From: an uncultured Bacteroidales bacterium
Lineage (GTDB): Bacteria; Bacteroidota; Bacteroidia; Bacteroidales; Bacteroidaceae
NCBI GenBank assembly: GCA_902803195.1
Contig: CADCOX010000090.1
Coordinates: 1-5,001, forward strand
Length of the DNA: 5,001 bases
Reading direction: 5' to 3'
Shown here: one piece after another, positions 1 through 5,001 of the stretch
Position numbering within the stretch: position 1 is the stretch's first letter
Layout: every line of letters begins with the position of its first letter
Notes under the pieces: model-generated
Told to the model about the DNA's origin: nothing
Database searches by the model: none
The model's input: the letters and a program-made list of their open reading frames with translations, nothing else
Made by a program: the position numbers and the translations under genes

Positions 1-1
1 C

Positions 2-238
2 GAGATCGCCCGCCTCCATGTCTTTGCAGCCCGCGTGGCTCGCGCCATCAAGTGCGTCATCCCCTGCGTCAAGGTCGGCGAGGCTGTCCTCGGCCTCGAG
101 GTCCCTCACGCTCACATCCACCTCATCCCCATGCAGAGCGAGCGCGACATGCTCTTCTCCAACCCCAAGCTCCAGCTGCCTGCCGACGAGATGCAAGCCG
201 TCGCCGACGCTATCCGCAAGGCGTTCGAGAACGCTTAA
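2..238 (+). CDS. HIT family protein, C-terminal part (5' end outside window)
   Basis: The frame is open from the window edge and ends at TAA (236-238), giving 78 residues. The decisive motif is PHAHIHLIP, which fits the histidine-triad signature H-phi-H-phi-H-phi-phi; the middle histidine is the nucleophile in this family. It is followed by a conserved-looking tail (MQSERDMLFSNPKLQLP) and a final helix. HIT proteins are cytoplasmic nucleotide-binding enzymes that hydrolyse or transfer nucleoside monophosphates from phosphoramidate or dinucleotide substrates; the physiological substrate of the bacterial Hint-like members is usually unknown. Family members are commonly around 130 residues, so roughly 50 N-terminal residues should lie to the left. 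An internal ATG/Met at position 35 is not a credible start because the homologous-looking frame continues upstream of it (EIARLHVFAARVARAIK). The gene is followed by its own hairpin and appears unlinked to the glycosidase downstream. The family call is firm; the exact substrate is not. Confidence 0.93.
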   Translation, partial: EIARLHVFAARVARAIKCVIPCVKVGEAVLGLEVPHAHIHLIPMQSERDMLFSNPKLQLPADEMQAVADAIRKAFENA

Positions 239-329
239 CCCCTCCACAACAGCCCCGCTCTTCCGCTCTCGCGGTACTCCTTCTCGCGGAATCACAATTC
301 CGCAGCCCACAACCGCCTCTGCAGAGCCC

Positions 330-370
330 ATAGCCGCCAACCCGCTACCCTTGCGAGTTGGCGGCTATTT
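330..370 (+). terminator. Probable terminator of the HIT gene
   Basis: ATAGCCGCCAAC (330-341) and GTTGGCGGCTAT (357-368) are perfect reverse complements: a 12-bp stem with a 15-nt loop, about 90 bases after the HIT stop codon. The right arm runs into TTTGCG (the last stem T plus two more T), so the U-tract is short. Position and stem strength support a transcription end here; the weak T-run makes a purely intrinsic mechanism less certain. Confidence 0.7.
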
Positions 371-373
371 GCG

Positions 374-595
374 TTCACACCCCTCACCCCTTTTCTTCCC
401 TCGCTTCCTCACGCTCCCTTCTTCCTCCCCTTCTCCCTCGCAGCACGCCCCTCCTCGCGTCACGCCCCTCGTCGCTTCCTCCCCTCTCCCCTCCACTTCT
501 TCCTCTCCATCTCCCTCGCCTCTCCCTTCGTCCCGTCTTTTATGCAGCGATTCCATCGCTGCCCTCCCCCTCCCCTCCTCCTTTTACAGCAAAGA
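374..595. repeat. Pyrimidine-rich low-complexity tract in the spacer before the GH43 gene
   Basis: The + strand is almost entirely C and T. By my count, 374-540 has about 22 purines in 167 bases. It is made of degenerate CTCCC, TTCC and CCCT words with no fixed period. The open frames across it translate to Ser/Pro/Leu-rich or, on the minus strand, Glu/Gly/Arg-rich low-complexity peptides with no domain character, so I read it as non-coding. It fills most of the 476-base gap between the HIT and GH43 genes, together with the hairpin at 544-562. A homopyrimidine/homopurine bias can favour triplex-type DNA or an unstructured leader, but nothing here shows a function. Confidence 0.75.
544..562. 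other. Small perfect hairpin inside the pyrimidine tract
   Basis: GCAGCGAT (544-551) and ATCGCTGC (555-562) pair perfectly around a 3-base loop TCC. It is the one clear secondary-structure element in an otherwise pyrimidine-only stretch. No T-run follows on either strand, so it does not look like an intrinsic terminator. It could be an operator or an RNA structure if transcription starts upstream of it; neither is shown. Confidence 0.5.
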
Positions 596-635
596 ATTCT
601 CTGTTCGCGCATTTTTATCTCCAAGAAACGCGGAC

Positions 636-662
636 TTTGCAACTTTTTGTGTACTTTTGTAC
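636..662 (+). promoter_or_regulatory. Putative Bacteroidota promoter of the GH43 gene
   Basis: TACTTTTG at 652-659 matches the Bacteroidota -7 consensus TAnnTTTG. The nearest upstream TTTG (636-639) is only 12 bases away, shorter than the usual spacing of about 20, so the -33 element is doubtful. The -7 box sits inside GTAC-TTTT-GTAC (651-662), a short inverted repeat that could be a regulator site or chance. A start near 666 would give a leader of about 50 bases, rich in A and C, with no Shine-Dalgarno motif, as is usual in this phylum. Confidence 0.5.
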
Positions 663-714
663 GCGAAAGAACAAATTCAAAGCATCAACAACGAGATAAA
701 CGACGACAACACAA

Positions 715-3681
715 ATGAACAGAATGACCATCACCTCCATCATCCTCGGTCTGATCATGGCAGCACCGGCGCACGCCAAGACCATCAACCGCCACCCGAC
801 CACGGAACAGCCTTTCGCAGGCTACCTCTTCGCCTACTTCGAAGGAAGCGGCGACAACAACCTGCAGGAACAGCTGCGCTTCGCCGTGAGCGAGGATGCC
901 GTCAATTGGTATGCGCTCAACGGCAATCGTCCCATCATCGCCAGCGACAGCATCAGCGAGAGCGGCGGCATCCGCGACCCCCATATCCTGCGCGGCGAGG
1001 ATGGGTGCTACTACATCGTAGCGACCGACATGCATACCTTCGACCCCAAGCAGGGGTGGAATGCCAACCCCGGCATCGTACTGATGAAGTCCCGCGACCT
1101 CGTCAACTGGACGCATGCCAAGATCAACCTCAGCCGCGACTGGCCCGCCTTCAGCGATGCCTACTGGGTGTGGGCCCCGCAAACCATCTACGACGCGAAG
1201 GCACGGAAATACATGATCTATTTCACCCTCCAGCGCACGCGCGACAACCGGCAGAGCCTCATCACCTACTACGCCTACGCCAACCCCGACTTCACCGCCT
1301 TCGAGAGCGAGCCACGCCAACTCTTCGCCGCCAAATACGGCTCGATCGACAACGACATCGTCTATGCCGACGGCCTCTACCACCTCTTCTACAAAGGCAA
1401 CACCAAGGACAAGAACGGCAAGGAAGTCAAGAACGGCATCCAGCGAGCCACCTCCAAGCGACTGACAGGTCCCTGGAAGGAGGACTTCAAGTACCTCGAC
1501 GCATACGCCGATAGCCACACACCTGTGGAGGGCAGCAGCGTCTTCATGCTCCACCCCACCAAAGAACAATCCTTAAATCGTAAATCCCGTCAATCCATTC
1601 AATCCTTAAATCGTAAATCTTTAAATCGTCAATTCGTCCTGATGTACGACCTCTACAGCAGCGGTCGCTACGAATATCAGACCTCAACGGACCTGAAGAC
1701 CTGGACGCGCCAGCCGCAATCGTTCCGCAAGGACTTCTTCCCCCGCCACGGCTCCGTCATCTCCGTCACCAAGGACGAGTTGGAGCGCGTGCAGAAGCGA
1801 TGGGGGTGGGTGCTGACGCATGAGTTCGAGAGCACAGGCAACCCCATCATCCGCGACAAGCACACCGCCGACCCCTCGGTGCTGGTGGAGGCCGACACGC
1901 TCTGGCTCTTTGCCGGACATGACGCCGAGGGCGGACAGAGCAACTACGTGATGAAGGACTGGCTGCTCTACTCCACCACCGACCTGCACCATTGGACTGA
2001 GCATCCCTCGCCCCTCCACATCAGCGAGTTCAAGTGGGCCGATAGCCGCCAGGCCTATGCCGGGCATCCCGCCAAGCGCAACGGCAAGTACTATTTCTAC
2101 GTCTCCACCAACTGGTGCGGCATCGGCGTAGCCGTGGCCGACAACATCACTGGTCCCTACAAGGACGCCTTGGGCCGTCCCCTGCTCACCAACGAACAAT
2201 GCTTCGCCTCCAAGCACTCATGGGCCTGCATCGACCCCGCCATCTTCGTCGACGACGACAACACACCCTATATCATTTGGGGCAACGGGCAGTGCTACTA
2301 CGCCCGCCTCAAGGACTCGATGACCGAGATTGACGGTGAGGTCCATCAGATCGACCTGCCCCGCTTCACCGAAGCTCCCTGGCTCCACAAATACCAAGGC
2401 CGCTACTACCTGACCTACGCCTCGGAGTGGCCCGAGAAGATAGCCTATGCCGTAGCCGACCACATCGGAGGCCCCTACACCCCCATGGGCATCATCAGCG
2501 AGATAGCAGGCAACTCCAACACCACCCACCCCGCCATCGTCCAATTCAAGGACCAGTGGCTCTTCTTCTCCCACAACGGCGGCCTCTCCGACGGCACCAG
2601 CTACAGCCGCAGCATCATCGCCGAGCCCCTGAGTTACGACTCCGAAGGGCGCATCCGTCCCATCCCGCCCACGGCCGAGGGCGTCGGTCAAATCTCCAAG
2701 AAACAGTCGTCTGATTGTACAGCCTACCTGATGGTCTACCACAAGGACGCCGACCACAGCCTTCACATGGCACTGAGCCGCGATGGTTTCAACTGGAAGG
2801 CCCTCAACGACGACCGTCCCGTCGTGAGCGGCGACACCATCGCCGAGCAGCGAGGCATCCGCGACCCGCACATCTACCGCGGGCCCGACGGCACCTACTA
2901 CATCGCAGCCACCGACCTCCACCTCTTCGGGCGGCGCATGGGCTATCGCGACACCGAATGGGAGCGCGACGGCGACCTCTACGGATGGGGCAACAACCGA
3001 GGGCTCGTGCTGATGACGTCGCGCGACCTCATCCACTGGACGCACACCGTCTGCCGCATCGACAAGGCCTTCCCCACACGCTTCAGTCAGATAGGATGCG
3101 CATGGGCGCCCCAGACCATCTTCGACCCCGAAGAGGGCCGACTGATGGTCTACTTCACCATCCGACCTACGGGCAAAGGCAAGACCAAGCTCTACTACGC
3201 CTACGCCAACGACGACTTCACCCAACTCACGACCGAGCCCCAACTGCTCTTCGAGTACCCCGACGAGAACATCCAAGTGCTCGACGCCGACATCATGCCC
3301 ATGCCCGACGGACGCTACTGCCTGACCTATTGCGCACAAGAGAACCCCGGCGGCATCAAGATGGCCGTCAGCCGTCACATCAACCGCGGTTACGTCTATC
3401 AGCCCCAGCAGATCGATGCTGAGAAGGGAGCGTGCGAGGCGCCGACGATGTACAAGCTCAACGGCGAGGACCGCTGGCTGCTGATGTACGACGTCTTCAG
3501 CATACGGCCCCACAACTTCGGGTTCATGGAGACCACCGACTTCAAGACCTTCCGCTCGCTCGGCTACTTCGGCGACGGACCCACCACACGCGCCAACTTC
3601 GCCGAGCAGAAGCATGGTGCCGTGACGCCCATCACCGAAGAGGACGCACAACGACTCGAGAACTTCTGGAACCGCAAGTGA
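715..3681 (+). CDS. Exported triple-module GH43 glycoside hydrolase (988 aa)
   Basis: Residues 1-22 form a signal peptide (hydrophobic TSIILGLIMAAPAHA, probable cleavage after AHA). Three GH43-type five-bladed beta-propellers follow. Module A (about 30-364) has the motif GIRDPHI (D88), D214 in DNDIVYADG and E272 in VEGSSVF. Module B (about 366-660) is a canonical GH43 with HTADPSVL (D386), IDPAIF (D507) and FTEAPWL (E553). Module C (about 668-988) has GIRDPHI (D717), D859 in LDADIMP and E908 in CEAPTMY. GH43 enzymes use an Asp base, an Asp pKa modulator and a Glu acid, so all three modules look potentially active; the assignments are by motif, not structure. A and C are paralogous: 32 of 55 residues are identical, without gaps, between 55-109 and 684-738. 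Both also end in HG(S/A)V plus a helix. Known GH43 activities include arabinofuranosidase, xylosidase, arabinanase and galactan-acting enzymes; specificity cannot be fixed here. Module A carries a repeat-derived loop (residues 285-308). The start ATG at 715 is preferred over Met at 724 because it adds Asn-Arg before the hydrophobic core; both are possible. It appears monocistronic. Confidence 0.93.
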   Translation: MNRMTITSIILGLIMAAPAHAKTINRHPTTEQPFAGYLFAYFEGSGDNNLQEQLRFAVSEDAVNWYALNGNRPIIASDSISESGGIRDPHILRGEDGCYYIVATDMHTFDPKQGWNANPGIVLMKSRDLVNWTHAKINLSRDWPAFSDAYWVWAPQTIYDAKARKYMIYFTLQRTRDNRQSLITYYAYANPDFTAFESEPRQLFAAKYGSIDNDIVYADGLYHLFYKGNTKDKNGKEVKNGIQRATSKRLTGPWKEDFKYLDAYADSHTPVEGSSVFMLHPTKEQSLNRKSRQSIQSLNRKSLNRQFVLMYDLYSSGRYEYQTSTDLKTWTRQPQSFRKDFFPRHGSVISVTKDELERVQKRWGWVLTHEFESTGNPIIRDKHTADPSVLVEADTLWLFAGHDAEGGQSNYVMKDWLLYSTTDLHHWTEHPSPLHISEFKWADSRQAYAGHPAKRNGKYYFYVSTNWCGIGVAVADNITGPYKDALGRPLLTNEQCFASKHSWACIDPAIFVDDDNTPYIIWGNGQCYYARLKDSMTEIDGEVHQIDLPRFTEAPWLHKYQGRYYLTYASEWPEKIAYAVADHIGGPYTPMGIISEIAGNSNTTHPAIVQFKDQWLFFSHNGGLSDGTSYSRSIIAEPLSYDSEGRIRPIPPTAEGVGQISKKQSSDCTAYLMVYHKDADHSLHMALSRDGFNWKALNDDRPVVSGDTIAEQRGIRDPHIYRGPDGTYYIAATDLHLFGRRMGYRDTEWERDGDLYGWGNNRGLVLMTSRDLIHWTHTVCRIDKAFPTRFSQIGCAWAPQTIFDPEEGRLMVYFTIRPTGKGKTKLYYAYANDDFTQLTTEPQLLFEYPDENIQVLDADIMPMPDGRYCLTYCAQENPGGIKMAVSRHINRGYVYQPQQIDAEKGACEAPTMYKLNGEDRWLLMYDVFSIRPHNFGFMETTDFKTFRSLGYFGDGPTTRANFAEQKHGAVTPITEEDAQRLENFWNRK
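1567..1636 (+). repeat. AT-rich in-frame repeat insert within GH43 module A
   Basis: The 20-base word CAATCCTTAAATCGTAAATC occurs exactly twice, at 1567-1586 and 1600-1619 (33-base period, eleven codons). A third, shorter copy of the core TTAAATCGT lies at 1621-1629, after those at 1573 and 1606. The segment is AT-rich in a strongly GC-rich gene and encodes QSLNRKS-RQSI-QSLNRKS-LNRQ (residues 285-306). Module C at the equivalent place goes from E908-APTMYKLNGEDRW straight into LLMYDV, while module A goes from E272-GSSVFMLHPTKE through the insert into FVLMYDL. About 20 residues have therefore been added at a strand-to-strand turn after the catalytic Glu strand. The reading frame is preserved. 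Confidence 0.88.
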
Positions 3682-3704
3682 TTGTGTCCCACCGAAAAAC
3701 GCCC

Positions 3705-3746
3705 TTTGCGACAGAATAGGCAGGGGCGAGTGCATTTTGTCGCAAA
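3705..3746. other. Inverted repeat downstream of the GH43 gene
   Basis: TTTGCGACA (3705-3713) and TGTCGCAAA (3738-3746) are perfect reverse complements with a 24-base spacer, beginning 23 bases after the GH43 stop. The word TGTCGCA recurs at 3757-3763. The long loop and the lack of a T-run after the right arm make it a poor intrinsic terminator. It could be a weak transcript-end structure or a protein-binding site between the two genes. No better terminator is visible before the next promoter. Confidence 0.35.
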
Positions 3747-3792
3747 TAAAGGCGCCTGTCGCATCAACCATCCGTTTTTCCGAGATAAAAAC

Positions 3793-3824
3793 TTGGAGCG
3801 AGTCGCAGAAAACCCTTACCTTTG
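3793..3824 (+). promoter_or_regulatory. Bacteroidota-type promoter of the PepSY-like gene
   Basis: TTG at 3793-3795 and TACCTTTG at 3817-3824 are separated by 21 bases, fitting the -33 TTG and -7 TAnnTTTG pattern recognised by the Bacteroidota primary sigma factor. Transcription would begin around 3830, leaving a leader of about 70 bases before the ATG. This is the best promoter match in the window and indicates that the downstream gene is transcribed independently of the GH43 gene. Confidence 0.8.
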
Positions 3825-3828
3825 CAAC

Positions 3829-3862
3829 GTCGAAAGACAAAAACCGACAAAGTCGAAAGACA
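3829..3862 (+). repeat. Direct repeat at the predicted transcript start and leader
   Basis: GTCGAAAGACA occurs at 3829-3839 and again at 3852-3862, a centre-to-centre distance of 23 bases (about two helical turns). The first copy overlaps the expected transcription start. A second short repeat, ACACCCTA/ACACCCTA (3871-3885, sharing one A), follows in the leader. The exact 11-base repetition and its position suggest a possible regulator site or a leader element; this is inference only. Confidence 0.5.
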
Positions 3863-3899
3863 TCATCAACACACCCTAACACCCTAAAAACATTAAATT

Positions 3900-4340
3900 A
3901 TGAAAACGAACAAATTCTTCCTGGCAGCATTCGCAGCCTTGATCATTCAAGCCACCATCTGCTGCGCCGACGACAAGATGATTCCCGCCGAGAAGCTCCC
4001 CGCAGCAGCACAGACCTTCATCAAGAAGACCTTCCCCAAGAGCACCATCACCTTTGCCGAGAAGGACGGCTTCGTCAATCCCACCTACGAGGTACACCTC
4101 TCCACCGGCACGAAAGTGGACTTCGACCGCAAAGGCAACTGGGACAAAGTCGAGACCCATCAGGGAGCCGTTCCCGCTCAACTCATCCCTGCAGCCATCG
4201 CCACCTACGTCAAGACCAACTACCCCGCCACACACATCACCAAGATTGACAAAGAGACTTACGGCTACGAAATCGAACTCTCTAACGACTTAGATCTGAA
4301 ATTCAACAAGGCTGGAGCCCTCATCGGCATCGACGACTAA
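3900..4340 (+). CDS. Secreted protein with two PepSY-like (DUF2874-type) repeats
   Basis: The 146-residue product begins MKTNKFFLAAFAALIIQATICCA, a signal peptide with likely cleavage after CCA (residue 23); the cysteines lack a proper lipobox, so a soluble periplasmic or secreted protein is more likely than a lipoprotein. The mature part contains two similar units. Unit 1 (about 32-86) reads LPAAAQTFIKKTFP, then YEVHLSTGTKVDFDRKGNWDKV. Unit 2 (about 93-146) reads LIPAAIATYVKTNYP, then YGYEIELSNDLDLKFNKAGALIGID. The helix-then-strands pattern, with xFPxxxI and a YEVxLxxGxxxxFxxxGxW motif, is that of the PepSY-like family common in Bacteroidota (BLIP-like fold). The family has no established biochemical role; binding or inhibiting an extracytoplasmic partner is often suggested. 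ATG at 3900 follows an A-rich leader (CTAAAAACATTAAATT) with no Shine-Dalgarno. It has its own promoter and terminator, so no functional link to the GH43 gene can be claimed. Confidence 0.87.
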   Translation: MKTNKFFLAAFAALIIQATICCADDKMIPAEKLPAAAQTFIKKTFPKSTITFAEKDGFVNPTYEVHLSTGTKVDFDRKGNWDKVETHQGAVPAQLIPAAIATYVKTNYPATHITKIDKETYGYEIELSNDLDLKFNKAGALIGIDD

Positions 4341-4431
4341 CCCAGCCGGCCTTTCCTGCCTGCCACATCGGCCACAGCAGCCTCTCACGACAACACAACA
4401 GCCGAAGAACCACTCCTCAGCACAATGCACG

Positions 4432-4462
4432 CCCCGCAGACCCATCCCGTCTGCGGGGTTTT
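4432..4462 (+). terminator. Intrinsic terminator of the PepSY-like gene
   Basis: CCCCGCAGAC (4432-4441) pairs perfectly with GTCTGCGGGG (4449-4458) across a 7-base loop, and TTTT follows directly. This 10-bp GC-rich stem with a T-run is a textbook intrinsic terminator on the + strand, about 90 bases after the stop codon at 4340. The 90 bases in between show no gene. Confidence 0.9.
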
Positions 4463-4532
4463 ACAACGCCCCCTGCCGATTCTTGAAATTCCGTCTGCAC
4501 ATAAGACAAACTGGGATCATCCCCCCTATATC

Positions 4533-4549
4533 GCCCCCTCGTAGGGGGC
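4533..4549. other. Short GC hairpin
   Basis: GCCCCC (4533-4538) and GGGGGC (4544-4549) pair around a 5-base loop TCGTA. There is no T-run on either side, so it is not an evident intrinsic terminator. It may be a remnant of a dispersed intergenic repeat; this cannot be tested within one window. Confidence 0.45.
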
Positions 4550-4625
4550 ATAAGAGGAAGCGCTTCACCCAGGTCCCTCGCGCCGGGCAGGCGATCATCA
4601 CAGTTACTCACGTCTTTACGACTGC

Positions 4626-4735
4626 TCGCATCGTCCTTCACGTCCGTTCGCATCGCCCTGCATGAACGTTCGCATCGTCCTACACATATAGACGCATCGC
4701 CCTTCACGTCCGCTCGTGTCGCCCTGAGCGACTAT
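4626..4735. repeat. 22-bp degenerate tandem repeat array, five units
   Basis: Units begin at 4626, 4648, 4670, 4692 and 4714, exactly 22 bases apart. The shared head is TCGCATCGYCCT, with a variable tail often reading TCACGTCCG. Units 1 and 4 differ at only three of 22 positions; units 3 and 5 have diverged tails carrying CATATAG and CTAT. A weaker sixth copy may precede the array at about 4611-4625 (CGTCTTTACGACTGC). The units abut without unique spacers, so it is a minisatellite-like array rather than a CRISPR. Confidence 0.82.
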
Positions 4736-4741
4736 ATGTGT
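4682..4741. repeat. Inverted repeat spanning the last units of the tandem array
   Basis: ACACATATAG (4682-4691) and CTATATGTGT (4732-4741) are perfect reverse complements separated by 40 bases. The left arm is the aberrant tail of unit 3, and the right arm ends unit 5 and abuts the 30-bp palindrome. The arms therefore bracket units 4 and most of 5. They could form a long-loop hairpin or be paired protein sites. Confidence 0.6.
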
Positions 4742-4770
4742 TCGTTATTCGGTCGCGACCGAACAACGAA
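4741..4770. promoter_or_regulatory. 30-bp near-perfect palindrome
   Basis: The core TTCGGTCGCGACCGAA (4748-4763) is a perfect 16-bp palindrome, and the flanks TTCGTT (4741-4746) and AACGAA (4765-4770) continue the same symmetry around 4755/4756. Only one pair (A4747 with C4764) breaks it, so 28 of 30 bases are symmetric. There is no loop and no T-run, which suits a dimeric protein-binding or recombination site better than a terminator. No gene with a recognisable regulator lies in the window, so the function is unknown. Confidence 0.65.
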
Positions 4771-4878
4771 GTCATCTATATCAATTCACCGATTCCTCCA
4801 GACGACTTGCCGCACCTGGCGTTTAGGTTCACGCTGGATTTGCATACACTCGAAACTTAACTTGCTCAAATTATTTCT

Positions 4879-5001
4879 ATGAACATTAGCTATGCTTCCA
4901 CTATTCGCCGGAAAAGGCCAGCTATTGAACTGAGTGATAAAGTGTTACCCGAATGGAGGCTATTCATTTTCCTTCCACTTAGCCTCCACTATCAGTTGAA
5001 A
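4879..5001 (+). CDS. Possible start of a gene running off the right edge
   Basis: From ATG at 4879 the frame stays open for 41 codons to the window edge (begins MNISYASTIRRKRPAIELSD; then hydrophobic LFIFLPLSLH). The frame is closed just upstream by TAA at 4858-4860. I do not recognise the sequence. In its favour are the AT-rich lead-in and a weak TAACTTG (4858-4864) resembling a -7 box. Against it are the short length, no Shine-Dalgarno, no domain motif, and the inverted repeat at 4954-4988 inside the frame. It could equally be non-coding. Confidence 0.25.
   Translation, partial: MNISYASTIRRKRPAIELSDKVLPEWRLFIFLPLSLHYQLK
4954..4988. other. Inverted repeat near the right edge
   Basis: TGGAGGCTA (4954-4962) and TAGCCTCCA (4980-4988) are perfect reverse complements with a 17-base AT- and pyrimidine-rich loop. 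The + strand shows no T-run after it. If a minus-strand gene ends at 4960 (a 13-codon open tail from the edge to TAG), this hairpin would overlap its end, but the tail is too short to call. Confidence 0.45.

Larger units (their letters stand above)
4463..4878. other. Intergenic region without a gene, rich in repeats and palindromes
   Basis: No open frame here has protein-like character: the frames that stay open on either strand give arginine- and serine-rich low-complexity peptides that follow the repeats. What it holds is a GC hairpin at 4533-4549, a 10-base palindrome GAAGCGCTTC at 4557-4566, a 22-bp tandem array, an inverted repeat and a 30-bp palindrome (each listed separately). Composition changes near 4771, becoming clearly richer in A and T to the end of the window. 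I found no tRNA-like or other structured RNA gene on either strand. Confidence 0.7.

Noticed and set aside
18..1514. Long + strand open frame overlapping the HIT gene, the spacer and the GH43 start
   Set aside because: It runs in a different frame through two well-supported genes and the pyrimidine tract. Its product is Ser/Pro- then Arg/His-rich low complexity, typical of a shadow frame in GC-rich DNA.
685..1569. Minus-strand open frame opposite GH43 module A
   Set aside because: Same shadow pattern (Val/Gly/Ala-rich, no motifs), while the opposite strand carries clear GH43 motifs and a signal peptide.
2218..3882. Long minus-strand open frame opposite GH43 modules B and C
   Set aside because: It is a Val/Gly/Asp-rich shadow created by the C-rich third codon positions of the real gene; no domain motif is present and it crosses the intergenic region.
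3957..3971. Lipoprotein signal (Cys-Cys) in the PepSY-like protein
   Set aside because: The residues before the cysteines (ATI) do not fit a lipobox, which needs Gly/Ala/Ser directly before Cys; a standard signal peptidase site after CCA fits better.
715..4340. GH43 and PepSY-like genes as one operon or polysaccharide-utilisation locus
   Set aside because: A strong promoter sits between them, the gap is 218 bases, and no SusC/SusD, sensor or transporter gene is in the window.
4417..4707. Minus-strand open frame across the terminator and the 22-bp array
   Set aside because: It reads through a strong intrinsic terminator and its sequence reflects the tandem repeat (Arg/Asp/Ser-rich); no protein-like features.
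4626..4735. CRISPR array
   Set aside because: Units are 22 bp, degenerate and directly abutting with no unique spacers of constant length, and no cas gene is visible.
4960..5001. C-terminal tail of a minus-strand gene entering from the right edge (13 codons then TAG)
   Set aside because: Thirteen codons are too few to support a gene, and the competing + strand frame and inverted repeat cover the same bases.

Overview
The window looks like a GC-rich Bacteroidota chromosome, most like a Prevotella-type or related gut/rumen Bacteroidales organism. The grounds are a promoter of the TTG-N21-TAnnTTTG type before the third gene, A-rich leaders with no clear Shine-Dalgarno sequence, a Bacteroidales-looking HIT protein, a large secreted GH43 enzyme and a small secreted PepSY-like protein. 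The organism is inferred from these features, not identified.

Layout, left to right. Positions 2-238 hold the C-terminal part of a HIT-family nucleotide hydrolase/transferase, closed by a 12-bp-stem hairpin at 330-368. Positions 369-714 are non-coding: a strikingly pyrimidine-rich stretch (about 374-595) containing one perfect small hairpin, then a probable promoter and an A/C-rich leader. Positions 715-3681 encode a 988-residue exported protein made of three consecutive GH43-type five-bladed beta-propeller modules (A-B-C). A and C are clearly related to each other, B is a different, more canonical GH43, and each module keeps a plausible Asp/Asp/Glu catalytic set. Module A is interrupted by an in-frame, AT-rich, internally repeated insert at 1567-1636. 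Positions 3682-3899 are an intergenic region with a good Bacteroidota promoter. Positions 3900-4340 encode a 146-residue secreted protein with two tandem PepSY-like repeats, followed by a clear intrinsic terminator at 4432-4462.

From 4463 to the end there is no convincing complete gene. This part holds a small GC hairpin, a 22-bp tandem array (five units, 4626-4735), an inverted repeat spanning its last units, a 30-bp near-perfect palindrome (4741-4770), and then a visibly more AT-rich tail with a possible gene start at 4879.

The three genes appear to be separate transcription units rather than one operon. The GH43 protein probably trims arabinose-, xylose- or galactose-containing side chains of plant or host glycans outside the cytoplasm. 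No SusC/SusD pair or other polysaccharide-utilisation genes are visible here. The most distinctive observations are the A-B-C GH43 architecture with paralogous outer modules, the repeat insert inside module A, and the repeat/palindrome cluster in the right-hand intergenic region.
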